A stretch of DNA of 64,000 nucleotides from Ganoderma boninense. Taxonomy: Eukaryota; Basidiomycota; Agaricomycetes; Polyporales; Polyporaceae. How positions within the stretch are numbered: the stretch's first letter is position 1; each line of letters begins with the position of its first letter. The translations under genes and the position numbers were made by a program. Positions 23,401 to 36,300 of this stretch are shown piece after piece. The DNA lies in the NCBI GenBank assembly GCA_002900995.3, contig CM035315.1:2077826-2141825 (forward strand), given 5' to 3'. The notes beneath the pieces were generated by a model, which did no database searches, was not told the origin of the DNA, and saw only the letters and a list, made by a program, of their open reading frames with translations.

Positions 23401-24896
23401 AGCGCTCGAGGTCCTCGAGGCGGCGGGTCTGACAGAGGCAGATGTCGACGATGTCCCTTCGTTTGGAAAATCGACCCTTGCGCCGCCTCCGGTCGTGTCG
23501 GAGACTACGACCTTCAACTGGCCTTCCCTCGCCACAGGCGAGAGCTTCTTCGACAAGGCCCTGGCCAATGGTCACCTTGAGGGCGGTGATGTGCCTTACG
23601 TCAACGGCGTGGATGGCGGCGCAGCTGCCTCTGCTGCGCTCGACGACTGGGCCAAGGACGAGGAGGCGGTCGAAGACATTCCCGCAGAGGAGGGCGCTTG
23701 GGACCTCGATGCTGATGCGGAGGATGCTGCGGAGGAAAAGGAAGAGGAAGCCGCAGAGGAGGAAGCTGACTTGGGCGCTGGCGCTACGCCAGGCGTAAGC
23801 GAGACGGAGTTGTGGACACGCAACTCGCCCTTCGCAGCAGATCATGTCGCCGCCGGGTCCTTCGACAGTGCGATGCAGGTAAGCTGGCATGTCGGTTTTC
23901 ACGGGTTCGCTGTTGACCCTCTACACAGTTACTCAGCCGACAATTTGGTATCGTCAACTTCTCGCATCTCAAGTCAGCCTTCCTCTCTACCTACCGTTCA
24001 TCACACGTGTACCTTTCTCCTGCGGCCTCCCTTCCTCCCCTTCAACTCCACTTGAGGCGTGACCCAGACGAGTCGTCCTCGAGCCGCGTCCTTCCTGTCG
24101 CCGTTCGCACTATCGCCTCGATTCGGGCGGAACTTTCAGAAGGCTTCCGTGCCGTGTCTGGAAACAAGCTACCAGAAGCGCAGGTCGTGTTCCGTGCCGT
24201 GCTCCGGTCCCTATTATTGGTACCCATCTCGTCCGACAACGATGCGAAGGAGGTGCGTCTATTGTGGCTCATGATTGATGAACTTAACCATGTAACTCAC
24301 TTAAATTGCCTCATGGTAGTGGCGCGATTTGGTGACGCTATCGCGCGAGTACCTTTTGGGTGTTACCCTCGAGATTGAGCGCAGATGGGTGGCTCAGGAA
24401 GAGCCTGACAACGTCAAGCGCAGCTTGGAGCTCGCTGCCTACTTCGCCCACTGCAAGCTGCAACAAGCCCACCTGCAGATCGCTCTGCGGAGCGCCATTG
24501 GCGTGTTCGCTAAGGCCAACAACCACGCCACCGCCGCCAAATTCGCTAGGAGGCTGTTGGACCTCAACCCTGACCCGAAGATTGTCGCACAGGTACGTCT
24601 TGATGAATACCCAACTATGGCTCCCGCAGATCTGACCAGGTGATACTAGGCGAGGCAACGGATCGCCGCCGGCGACCGCAACCCCAGGAACGCTGTCGAG
24701 GTCGACTACGACGAGTTCACGGAATTCGAGGTCTGCGCCGCCAGCTTCACTCCCGATTTACAAGGGCTCGCCATGCGTCCGGTGTCCATACACAGACGCC
24801 GCGTATCTGCCACAGTACAAAGGCCAGCTCGATCCTCTGGTAGAGCTCACCGAGATCGGAGCGTCGGCGGCAGGCCTGCCAGCGCCTCGATCATAG
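20498..24896 (+). CDS. coatomer subunit alpha (COPI coat)
   Basis: Alpha subunit of the COPI coat, which makes vesicles for Golgi-to-ER retrieval and binds KKXX cargo tails through its N-terminal propeller. About 1200 residues in many exons. The first exons are 20498-20546 ([17 protein letters not shown]), then [20 protein letters not shown] and [21 protein letters not shown]. At least six WD40 blades follow ([50 protein letters not shown]). Next comes the coatomer WD-associated region (22.0-23.3 kb, with [15 protein letters not shown]), an acidic Glu/Ala-rich linker (about 23640-23775), and the C-terminal COPI domain ending in a Cys-containing [11 protein letters not shown] segment. The stop is at 24894-24896. 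Length, order and domains are as expected for a complete gene. It shares its upstream region with the nuclease gene. Confidence 0.96.
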
Positions 24897-25617
24897 TCGC
24901 GTTCTGCTCTAGATGTTTTCGCACCTGGCGACTAGGAGAACTCGCCTCGGACGTTGTTGCACTACTGGAGCTTGTACAAACGAAAATTTCAGGCCTCGTT
25001 TTTGCGGACGTGCTGGCATGTGAACGCGACCATTCACAAGAGTATACGAGGCTGAAGTATGGGAGTTTTCGAGGCTGTGGTTGTGCGAAATCATGTTCAA
25101 AATCAGGCTATCGATGATCAAGGCGTCCGTAAAAGGCTGGCACACTGTCTTATGCTCGGAAGGAAGTTGGCGCCTTCATCTTCTTACTAAGGTCCTAGGA
25201 TTCCTTCGATCCAAGTACCCTAGTTCCTGCCCGACTCTCAAACACTGTAAGCGACCTGGTGAAACTGACAGCGAGCCGCTCCAGTCCCAACCCCCTCGAT
25301 CGGCTGACCATCCGAACGTACGTTTGCAGTTGAACGACTAACATTTTATGTTACCAGCGTTGTTCGAAGGTCTTGGAACCGGTCATAGAAACAGGTGAGC
25401 ACAGCGTTCGGACAGCGGCAGGTCACAAGTCTCATGTGCGTCCTTCTAGACTTCTAGACCCGCGTAAGGTGCGACGGCGGTGATTTCATTATTCATGAAC
25501 CTATTGGGGGAATCCGAAGATGAGGCTGAGTACCCCTGCATGCCGGTCGCATGTAAGCCTTTGCGGTTTCGATCGTCCACTGGCCATCCTGCCTTCCACT
25601 GACAACGTTCCCCGTCC
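24897..25617. other. intergenic
   Basis: Lies between coatomer alpha and the first membrane-protein copy. No gene or repeat is recognised. Confidence 0.4.
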
Positions 25618-28450
25618 ATGCCGTTCGCACCCATTCTTCCATCCCGTCAGAATGATGCTTCCTCCCAACTTGAGGAGCTACCGTTCCACACCACGTCGAC
25701 CGTACAAATACCATCTGCCGCCCACCAAGCTCAGGACCGGTTTTACTCCCTGCATCATTCATCCTCTACCATGTTGGACCGCTCTACGATCCTTCCGACC
25801 GTTAACGACAGGCGTGAATCCTTCACGTCTACGAAGGCCCCTCAGGCTCTAGACGGCGATGACTTACTTTCTAGCCAGCATCCCGACACCATCCTTGGGG
25901 GTCTCGTTACGGCAGAGCCAACGGGAGAGACCGTCGAACAGGACTCCGAATGCAGTTCTATGCTGTCCCAAAACGGTCCCTTCATCGCTGCGGCTCCTGT
26001 GTCGTACATTTCTAACTTCAGGTACAAGCGCAGGGAAGCTCTGTATGTGTCTTCAGCGTACCTTGTGTCACGTCGACGTACTCACCTGTATTGCAGGGAC
26101 TATAGGAAAATACGCTCTTATGACCGAGTTGGTCCGCGAAATTCCCTCGTTCCGAAAAGGTGGGCGCGAACCTTGCTGGAAACGCTGGTGATCAGCTTCT
26201 GAATAGTTTGCTTTTGAAGGGAGCTCCCGCCGGACTGCAAATGGGTACCGCACGTTCATCCGGAGGGTTCTGTCTACTTCCAGCAAGAGGTACGGGCTGA
26301 ATCCTCAGCGAAGGCAATCTATTCTGACCATAACGGGTTGACAGAACTGGTTCACGAACGTGTGGTTGTATGATGAGCAGAACCTGAGGGATATCAACGT
26401 TGCTTTGGACTTGGTCTTGAGGCAATTTCAGCGATCTGGCATGCATCCAAGCTCGTATGAAATCTGCTTGGATATCGACACCGTAGAGGACGAGGACACC
26501 CGGCAGCCGGAGAAGCTCGGATGTTACTATATTTGGGACAAGGACACCGAGGAGGTCTTTTGGTTACAGGGAACGGATAGCTCCTTCTTCTACAATGGTG
26601 TCGAGGTCAAGATCCTCGCAGGGAGCATCTAAGTATGTCATCGTTCGACGAAGAACTAACCGAGGCTGACGTGATGCGATACCTGTCTAGAATACGCTGG
26701 AGGGATAGGTTACTGGTAACTGTCTCCGCACGTGGAGGTGAGCAAGCATCTAGATTTTTTACTTAGGCTGTATAACTCACGCCAAGTACAGCATTTGTAT
26801 AGCTCTCAACGGTGAATGACAGGGATCATGTATATATGTTTCCTCATGGCCGCGCTTTGACCATCGAGCAACTTCATGAATTGAGGGCTGACATCACGTA
26901 TTACTTGTTGGGTGAGTGTTTCGCGACGGGGACAGGGATTTAAAATAAATCTGATATCATGGCAGACAAGAAGACGTCGAAGTCATCGATGGCGCCATAC
27001 AATAAGGACGACTTGAATGATCTGCTCGACATCCTGAAGGAGATTGAGGCACTCACGAAAGGTATGAGGTCATCCTCGGCTCCTCCATCAGCACCGTCGC
27101 TAACGTCTTCATGAAGAGGACCAGAGAACTCGCCATCAAGATGTTGCGAAAGCCATCACTCGCCCACAACATATAGTAATCATGAGCCGATTGAGGGTAA
27201 CCCTGTGTGCGTCATCTTGTCCCTCATACGTCCGTCTTGACAAGTGACATTTTTGAAGGTCGGGAACGCTTCATGCGTTTTCACGGGGAGCGATATGCGC
27301 AACTCGACTCCGATCGAAGTGTCTACGCAAATTCACACCAAGAACGCTCCCTGTTATTCAACATCTTGACATGGATGTTTTTGTTCACGCCGCCAATCTA
27401 TTTCGAGCAACTCAACAGGATCTGGGTGGACAAAAAGATCAACTACGATCGCTGGAGAAGCTTTATTGGCGACCTGCAAGATGACTGGGTGGCTGCGATC
27501 ACTCCAGTAAGCTTGTTCCGTATAATCATGGTCTACAAAGCTGATCTCGCGGGATGGGTCTGACAGTCCGCCGTGATACTCGGCGCTAACGTTGGGTTCC
27601 TCTCAATCCAGAGCGTTGATGAACCGAACGGCGGCCCTACACCGGATCGAAGTATAGGTCAGATTCTTAGTTACATGTCTACGCTGTTCAGCATCAGCAA
27701 TATTCTTGCCTGCACTATCCTTGCCTGGCAACACCGGCGCAGCGAGCACAGTTATGCCGAAGATGCTGTAAGTGTATTGCTTTGTACGTACCTAGTTAAC
27801 GTGTACGAGGGTCTGACGTTTCAACCACTTTGCCCGCAGGTCAGCTATCTCGCATCTCGAGCATCTTCGAGGGGGGGTATCGAGAAACTCGCCATCATCT
27901 TCAGCATCCCGACCACACTCTTCCTCTTTGCGTAGGTTCCATGTCAATTTGCATCGTACACCTCCTTAACGTTGATGGCTCGAACACATTTAGGCTCATC
28001 ATGTTCTTCATCGCAATTTCCTGGACATGCTTCTACGCAACCAACATAAGTACACGAGTCATAACCGCGATGGCGATGTCCATCATCGCCATCCTTCTCT
28101 TCGTGATCATAGACAATCGCGAATGGCGGTCAAAGCAGAAAGCCAACTCCCTGGCAGGCAACATGGCACGAATGAAGAAGCTGGTGATTGCAGCGCGAAA
28201 GCGTTCAATAGAGCGTTGGGCGGGCCTTTCGGGGACCCTGGTCGCTTGGCCCAGCTTGTTGGGAAGGAAGTCCACAAAGCAGTCATTGCGCTCATCGAGA
28301 ACGCGCGCCCACGACAGCCTGAACAGGGGGATGTCCCAGGTGTCGCTCTCCATCAACCCTGCTCAGCCCCAACGAGGCCAGGTTTCTAACGCTTCCGAGC
28401 GCTCACTTGCAAACCCACCCGGTCTGCCAGTTCTCGAGGACAGGGAGTAA
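25618..28450 (+). CDS. HPEGSVYF-module membrane protein, copy 1
   Basis: First of three head-to-tail paralogues of an uncharacterised, apparently Agaricomycete-type family. Layout: a Ser/Thr/Pro-rich N-terminal tail (first exon 25618-26042, phase 2, ending RYKRREAL); a WW-like module with HVHPEGSVYFQQE and then WLYDEQNL and KLGCYYIWDKDTEEVFWL (26250-26632); a linker with YMFPHGR; then FHGERYAQLD and FWVDKKINYDRW-like segments. Hydrophobic helices follow at about 27580-28120 (VILGANVGFLSIQSV, ILSYMSTLFSISNILACTIL, LAIIFSIPTTLFLF, LIMFFIAISWTCFYAT, AMAMSIIAILLFVIID). The tail is basic and Ser-rich, ending EDRE and TAA. Four or five membrane spans are predicted. This copy is the most diverged of the three. 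I know of no tested function; the exon at about 26700-27200 is poorly resolved. Confidence 0.75.
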
Positions 28451-29130
28451 TAGCACGTAGCTTGTTTCTTCAACTACCCTCCCTATCCCGACTCTAACAT
28501 CGTGACCTATACCCAAAGCCCGTCCCTTGGACGAGCAGTCCGTTCTCGATCGCGTGATATGTGGTTGTAGAATTTAGAGGCGTTCTATACGCAACGTAGA
28601 ATCGTACATCTGGATCGGTGGTCGCAATGTGTATCTATATTCATGTCCCATTTTGTATCGTATTGTCGGAGCAGCCCGGTCGTTTGCTGGGTTGCGGGTT
28701 TCAGGAGCGCTCTAACTAGGCGCCATGGGAGATCAGATAGACACTGGATGCGGCGTTCAGTACAACAGCCTGAAGCTCACTTCCGTTTTATGGACGTCCC
28801 CACACTTGCGCTTTTCACTCAATACTCTCAGTAGATGAAGAAGACTTTCCAGAGATGTTTTTTGGTAAGTTTCCCTAACGTGGCTATGAATCTCGGCGCC
28901 AGCTCAGCTTCGAGTTGTCAGTTTTTAGGTTTCGGTCCACTGGGCCGGCGGTCACTCGAAGAGGCTGTGAGGTTCTTATGGAACGATATACTTAAGGTTC
29001 CCCTCAATATGCCTCGTGGATGTGGGCTGCTGCCCTAGAGTGGCCATAAAAGCTCTCCGATGGCACTCGGATGTCACCCTGATCCTACGCCGCTGCCCCC
29101 TCCTCTCCCTGCCCTTTGCCAGGCGGCATC
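28451..29130. other. intergenic between copies 1 and 2
   Basis: No gene is recognised. It includes the 3' flank of copy 1 and the promoter of copy 2. Confidence 0.4.
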
Positions 29131-32034
29131 ATGTCCAATCTCGATAAACACACCGATTTTCTTTCTGACCGCTCTTCTGACGATGCTCCAGGCCCTCTTG
29201 AAGAAGCATCTGTCAATGCTGGGACTCAGAGAGATCGTCCCGTGCTGGAATCACCACAGCGGAGTTCCTCGTCCCAAGCCCCGACTGGCACCCCATCTCC
29301 CTTGGACGACGTTGGAAGCCCAGATTCAAGTCTACATGGGAATCTGCCAGGCTCTTCAGATTCAGTACCCTCCACTGCTACGCTTTCTGGCAATCCCGCT
29401 TCGCTCCTTCTTGGCAACTTGGGCGACATTACGGGAGATCCGTTGGTCGCGGAACCCGAGTCGTCGTCGGAACGAGAGACCCACTGGAAGGGAACGATAT
29501 GGCTGGCAACCGTCCCTGTGACGATGGCCACCGGCTTGAGGTATTCCCGGCGAGACAAACTGTACGCCACGTTCAAATATCGCTCCTTCCGATTCAAGGC
29601 GTGCTTCTCTTACCTATAACCCGCTTCAGAAATTACGGCAAGCTGTCTACGATCACCGTGACGACGATTCCTCCCTTCAATGGGATACAGTCGAGGCCAG
29701 TGAACTTCGTGCAGCCATTGGTATATAACTGCGAATTGACCATTACAATCATTTAGGCCCGAAACGCTTGGATCTCTGGAGTGGAAGCGGTATGAACACC
29801 CAGAGGGGTCAGTGTATTTCCGTGCGGAGGTAATACGACGTCATTCCTACCTCGATATGTCGTCCTCTCACGTTCTCTCGCCATAGAACTTCTGTACGAA
29901 TTTGTGGCTCTACGATAAAACAAACTTGGAAGCGATCGAACAAGTGGTCTCAAAGCTTCGTGCTGCGGTAACAGGCAGCGAACGGCCACAACTGCTATCG
30001 TGCGCAGACATCGAGTTCGGGATCGATTTGATGGACGACACCACAAGTCCTGGCGACAAGCTTGGTTGTTACTATGCTGTGAACCACAGGGATGAGGAAG
30101 TATTCTGGTTCCACGAGGTTAATTCGGACTATTTCTGTGACAGCATCGACTTGAAGATTGTGTCAAGAGACCACCTCCGTAAGACCGTTGCTCTTGCGTT
30201 CGGGGAAATTATTGACAGTCTTCATCGCTCGTAAGGGAGTGGTGCTAGGATGGGTTATTGGTGAATACTTCCTACTCCTTACAGGTACTATCGCACCCTG
30301 CTCTCTGACCTCCAGGGACTCGCTGACAATATCGCTAGTGCCATGCTTTCGCTGATATTTTGTCAGGGACCATATCTTCATGTTTCCTCACGGCCGCAAC
30401 CTTTCCCCTTACACTGTTTCCAGGCTGCGAGCCATAATATCCTACCAAATGTTTGGTACGTATACCTCCGCTCAAGTAATACTATATATTCTCGGAACTG
30501 ATGTGGATGATTATCAATAATAGACAAGGAGACATCAAGGTCCTCTACCTCGCCCTACAGTCTAACGATGCACATCGCATCCTACAGACATTGAAGGAAA
30601 TCGAGCATGAGTGTACGTGGGGTCTACCAAGTCTGAAAGGTATGATCGAAACTCAAGGCGGGTTTCTGGTGTAGCTCCGGATCAGGTTACCCACCCAGAG
30701 CATGTAGTCATGATCGGTGAGTAAACAGAGACGTTAGAGCAATACGTTCATCCTGAGTACTGATCGTGATGATATAGCCCGGACGCATTCAACGTTGTGT
30801 ACGTGGCTCCATCGAGTGCTACTTCACCTCCTAGTACGGAAACTGTGCTCACCATAACAAACCAACACAGATCGGGAGAAGTTGCTACGGTTTCATGGAG
30901 AGCGTTTCGCTCAGCTGGACTGCGACCAGTCCGTGTTTGAGGAGGGGCCGAACCATCATCAACACTCGAAGACCTTTAGCGTACTATCGTGGTTGTTCTT
31001 TTTGACGCCTTATCTGTACCTCGAACGACTGAGCCACACATGGGTCGACAACAAGATCAATTACGACCACTGGAGCAACTTCATCAGCGAGCTGCAGGGA
31101 GACTGGGCCGCTTCCATTACCCCCGTAAGTCGTCCGCGTCAGGGCTGACGTCTACCATTTGCTGATTCCACGCGGACTGTCGACAGTCCACGATCATCCT
31201 CTCGGCGAACGTTGGCTTCCTCGCGATCCAGAGCGTCGACCAAAATGGCATGGCCGAGCCGGACCGGTCGATGGCCCAGATCATCAGCTACATCTCGACC
31301 CTGCTCAGCCTCGGAAACATCGTCGCCTGTACGATCCTGTCGGCGCAACATCGGAAGAGTACCCATCGCTACTCTGAGAATGCGGTACGTTCTACATCCG
31401 GCATATCTAACTCTGGCTGTTAACCATTGCTGATTGTACAGGCTGCGTACCTTTGTGGCCGTGCGCTATCCAGACGCGGCATGGAAAACCTTGCCGTCAT
31501 CTTCAGTATCCCGGCCGCGTTCTTCCTCTGGGGGTGAGTGATCCATGGAGACCACCCTGACGCTCTGCACTTGCCACCGAGCGTTCCGAGTCTGACCCTC
31601 GGCAATTCAGGCTGGTCACGTTCTTCATCGCGATCTTCTGGGTGTGCATGCATGACACGAGCAGCATCACGCGCATCGCCGTCTCGGCCATAGCGGCCAT
31701 CTCTGTCCTCCTCATTGCGGTCGTCCTGTGGAACAGCGACTGGAAGTCGCAGCCGAGCATCAACTCGATCGCGACGAAGATGCAGAAGATGCGTGGCATG
31801 GTGAAGCGCGCCCCCGTCACCGCCGCCACGCGATGGAAGAAGCTCTCAAGAACGCTCTCCGAGTCCACCGGTCTGTCGAGGTTCACGTCCGTGCCCCGTC
31901 GCATGTCCAACTGGCGCAGGAGGACGACGCAGTTCACTGGTTCCGACCACGTTACGATAGCGGAAGAGGGGAACATCGCTCTTGAGCCGCAGAGGCCCAC
32001 GCCGTTCAGCCCCCAATCGGACCAGATGGTGTAG
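29131..32034 (+). CDS. HPEGSVYF-module membrane protein, copy 2
   Basis: Same architecture and intron positions as its neighbours. The first exon is 29131-29561, a Ser/Pro-rich tail ending LRYSRRDKL, phase 2 as in copies 1 and 3. The WW-like module reads RYEHPEGSVYFRAE, NLWLYDKTNLEAIEQVV and KLGCYYAVNHRDEEVFWF (29760-30170). A cytosolic segment contains LLRFHGERFAQLDCD and WVDNKINYDHW. The membrane helices are TIILSANVGFLAIQSV, IISYISTLLSLGNIVACTIL, LAVIFSIPAAFFLWG, VTFFIAIFWVCMHD and IAAISVLLIAVVLW (31180-31740). A basic tail ends at the TAG at 32032-32034. Exons at 31190-31385 are almost identical in DNA to copy 3. An upstream in-frame ATG at 29116 is possible. Function unknown; a membrane location is inferred from the helices. 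Confidence 0.78.
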
Positions 32035-33320
32035 GCCCTTCAAGCAGGCAACGGAGAGGGACCTTGTCGGATACAAGGTCGGCTGCCGGTCTGATTGTTG
32101 TTCCCGTTTTCTCCCCTCCCGCGCAAAGGTGCTTCAGCTAAGACGTGCTGTTGGTCGCGTTGTGGGGAAGGTCGTAGGGATGGGCTCGGGATAGACAGCA
32201 TGTATTCGCTAATCTCATGGGGTCTCTAATGTAATTTCAAGGTATCGTAGGTCGGCTCGCTCAAGGCCGCTATGGCCTGAGGATCAATCCAGATGAACGT
32301 AGGAGCTCCCAGCTGTGTCGTCTCAGAACGAAGTCGACATCTCGCCCAGAGCTGTTGGTAGTGACGTCAAGTCCGCACGATGCAGTCCCCTGGCTCTAAG
32401 CCTTCAGAAGCGGGCACCCTCGCAAGGTGGTTCTGTGAGCTCTCGGGGAATGGGGACGTGGAGTCAGGAGGTTCCAGCCAGCTTAAACGCAGACTTCACT
32501 CTGCGTCGCCTGTCTAGCAACAAAATTCCACGGAGGAGAATATATGTGGGTAATTAATTCGACCCCGGCTGATTCCGACTTTGTGGCACGAAGGAAGGAG
32601 AATTGAGCAAATGCGCACAAAAGTGAGTTAATCCTCGAGGTCGCGGGGCAGGTATGAAGCGAAATGGCCGACAATTGTCTGTGGGCATTTGGTCTATGCA
32701 GTTAGAATCATCGACTCGTTATTAGAACTTGTACACATGCGTAGACAAACGGTACCTTTTCACTGAGAAGCTTGTGTGCATGTACCGAGCGAAATGCACA
32801 GAAGTGGGGTGAGAGAACGGGGGTAGTGGAACCGTGGAGGAGACAATGAGGGTGAACAAGTAGAAAAATGCTAGTGATGGATCGCTCAGGTTCAGGTTGG
32901 CAGTCGCCGCACCCCGTTTATATCGGAGCTTAGGTAAGTAACTCCCACGGCCAAAATGGGACATCCTGATCTCCCGACTCAACGGGCTCCGCCATCCAGG
33001 CTTGAACCTGACCGCATACTTTGTCCTTCAAGTTGCTGCCCCATCCTACAAGTCGTCGGTCAGTGTATTTTCTTTGAGCTTCTCTCGAGGATGATGTCTG
33101 ATGATTAAATAGTACTAGGCCAGCTCTTGCCTCGGAATCTTGCGTCTAATCGCCACGAGGCCGGCTCGGGCTTCCCAAGCTTCCCATGGACTGATCCTGT
33201 GTCTCGGCTAACGCCTCGTGGCCGCGCCCACAATGCTGTCCTGGGCTTGCCCACAACCGCCGGCTGGATATCCTTCCACCTCTACGTCCGCCATTCCCCA
33301 AGCCTCACCACGACGACACC
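32035..33320. other. intergenic between copies 2 and 3
   Basis: 1.3 kb with no supportable gene. Short frames on both strands show no family signal. Confidence 0.4.
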
Positions 33321-36300
33321 ATGGCCGTTGGCTCCGTTCTTCTCTCTGCTCCTCAGGCGACATCTGACGGTCTCGGCTCTTGCACTCATCTCCCCGTGCC
33401 TCAAATACGAGAATGCTCTCCATCGCCCGGTCATTCGCGCGCCCCGTCCCCCACACCACCTCAAGATCATCATCATTTGACACCGCCCGAGCCTGGACCA
33501 AACTCGCCCGGACTCGTCAGCATCGACAACATCCTCTGAAACACTGTCTGGTGCTCCACTAGTATCGCCCGGCACCGACAGCCCTGGCACCATCCTAGGC
33601 GGCCCCTTGGTCGCAGAACCCGAGTCGACCTCCATCGTGCTCGAGCCCGAATCCTCCCCTCCGCCTGATCAGGTATGGTTGGCCCCGAGCCCCGTCACGT
33701 TCTTCACTTCCATGAGGTACTCCCGGCGCGACAAGCTGTGCGTTAACTTTGACATCTCCTGCTTGTGTCTCAGACACGTACTATCCACAACAGTAACTAT
33801 GATAACGTGGAACCGATTGAAATGATTCCACCAATAAACAACATACCACGCAGGTGAGTGTTCTATGTTCATCACGCGGTGCCATGTCAAGAAGCGGAGG
33901 CTGAACCCTTCGACTTATTCAGATCCAATACCCTCGGAAAGCTGGGCTGGAGGCCATATGAGCACCCAGAGGGCTCGGTGTATTTCCGTGCTCAGGTGCG
34001 TCGTTATTGTGCGAAAACTCGATTGTGGACGGGATTTTGGACATGATCAGGTACGGGATCGTTCGCGACGCGTTTCTACGCGATTCTGACAGAAGCGCCT
34101 CCAGAGCCGCTTCTGCGATTCTGCTCATTCTGCTCGAGACCAGAATCGTGGTCAGAATCGCTCCCAGAATCGTCCCCAGAATCGAGCAGGATCTTCCACT
34201 CTGACCACCCCTATGGTTTCTACGCTGTCATCTACTCTTCTCAACTGCCCTCGGCACAGAACTTCTATACGAATGTATGGCTATATGAAGAGGCTATTCT
34301 TGAAGCGATGGAGAAGGTGGTCAACAAACTTCGTGCCGCGCTGAAAGAACGATCCGAACTATCGTCCTCGGATCTCGAGTTTGGGATTGACTTGATAGAC
34401 GACAAAGAGCCAGACGCAAAGCCGGGCGACAAGCTTGGTTGCTACTACGTTGCGGATAACGGGAAGGAGGAAGTATTTTGGCTGCATGAGGTCCATTCGA
34501 GCTTCTTCTGCGATGGCGCTGAACTGAATATCATCTCGAGAGAGCATATGGGTAAGATCGCCGAGCTGAAAAGGTGACGGCTGACGTTTTGAATGCCCCA
34601 TCATCAGGATATGGCGCGAAGATGGGATACTGGTGAGTATCTCGACATGGTACAGGTACGATCATGCCCCAGCTTTCTTCCGAAGAATTCTATACTGACG
34701 ATCTTACTAGGCCTATGCTCTTCTCAGTGCTGATCCTTGCTTTAGGGATCACGTCTACATGTTTCCCCATGGTCGCAGTCTTCCCCTTGAGGCCGTCACA
34801 AATCTGCGGACCACCATGTCCTACCATATGTTTGGTGAGGACTTTCCGGGCCGTTATTAGTGATGCACTTTAATGGACCCGACTTCGTTACCACAGACAA
34901 AGAGACATCGAAGTCCTCCACTTCACCGTACAGCTCCGACGACGCGCACCGCCTTCTCCAGGCATTGAAGGAGATTGAACACAATGGTGCGCGATGTCTA
35001 TCAACTTGACATGTAGATCAGAATCTCAAGGCCTTGCGCGATACAGCGCCGGAGAGGTATGTCCGTCCGGAACATATTATTATGACAGGTGAGCAGTCGT
35101 ACAGCCATATCTCGAGCATTGCATCCATGTGCTGACCGCATTGCAGCCCGGATGTACACAACGTTGTGTAAGTATACGTTCGTGGTGCCCGAGTCGTATG
35201 TGATTGTGCTGACGGTGACAACTCGTAGATCGGGAGAAGTTGCTGCGTTTCCACGGAGAACGCTACGCCCAGCTGGACTGCGACAAGACCGTGTTCGAGG
35301 AGGAGCCGAGCCACCACCATCCCTCGAGGATCTTCAGCATCTTCTCATGGCTGTTCTTCTTGACGCCTCACCTCTACCTCGAGCGGCTGCGACACACGTG
35401 GGTTGACAACAAGATCAACTACGACCACTGGAACCACTTCATCAGCGAGCTGCAGGAAGACTGGGCGGCGTCCATTACACCCGTAAGTCATCAGGCCACA
35501 TGTCTGTCTTCACCTCACTAGTTTGCATGGACCCCCAACAGTCTACGATCATCCTCTCGGCGAACGTCGGCTTCCTCGCGATCCAAAGCGTCGACCAAAA
35601 TGGCATGGCCGAGCCGGACCGGACGATGGCCCAGATCATCAGCTACATCTCGACCCTGCTCAGCCTCGGGAACATCGTCGCCTGTACGATCCTGTCTGCG
35701 CAGCACCGGAAGAGCACTCACCGATATACTGACAATGCGGTACGTCTGTCTGCACTCTGTTCATCTCACCCTACGAGCTACATCTGATCGTGACCGTTGC
35801 ACGCCCTGTAGGTGGCATACCTCTGCGACCGTGCACTGTCAAGGCGCGGCATGGAGAATCTCGCGGTCATCTTCAGCATCCCAGCTGCGTTCTTCCTCTG
35901 GGGGTAAGCAACGTCGTCGTATTCGGGCCGATGTCCCCGTGGGTCTCACCGTCCTGCACACAGGCTCGTAACGTTCTTCATCGCGCTCTACTGGGTTTGC
36001 ATGCACGACACGAGCGGCATCACGCGCATCGCCGTCAGCATCGTCGCGGGCATTTCCATCCTCCTCCTCGGCGTCGTCCTGTACAACAGCGACTGGAAGT
36101 CGCAGCCGAGCATCAACTCGATCGCGACGAAGATGCAGAAGGTGCAGGGCTTGGTGAAGCGCGCGCCCACGTCGGTTGGGAAACGCTTGAAGACGCTTTC
36201 CAGGTCGTTCTCCCAGTCCGCGCGGACGACGCTCGCGTACATGCCTAAGCGGCGGAAGACGCGGTACCCTGGTATTGGGTCGCTCACGAAGTTGGAGGAG

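Noticed and set aside
23630..23780. Acidic Glu/Ala-rich stretch as a separate low-complexity gene
   Set aside because: It is in frame with coatomer alpha and corresponds to the known variable acidic linker before the C-terminal domain.
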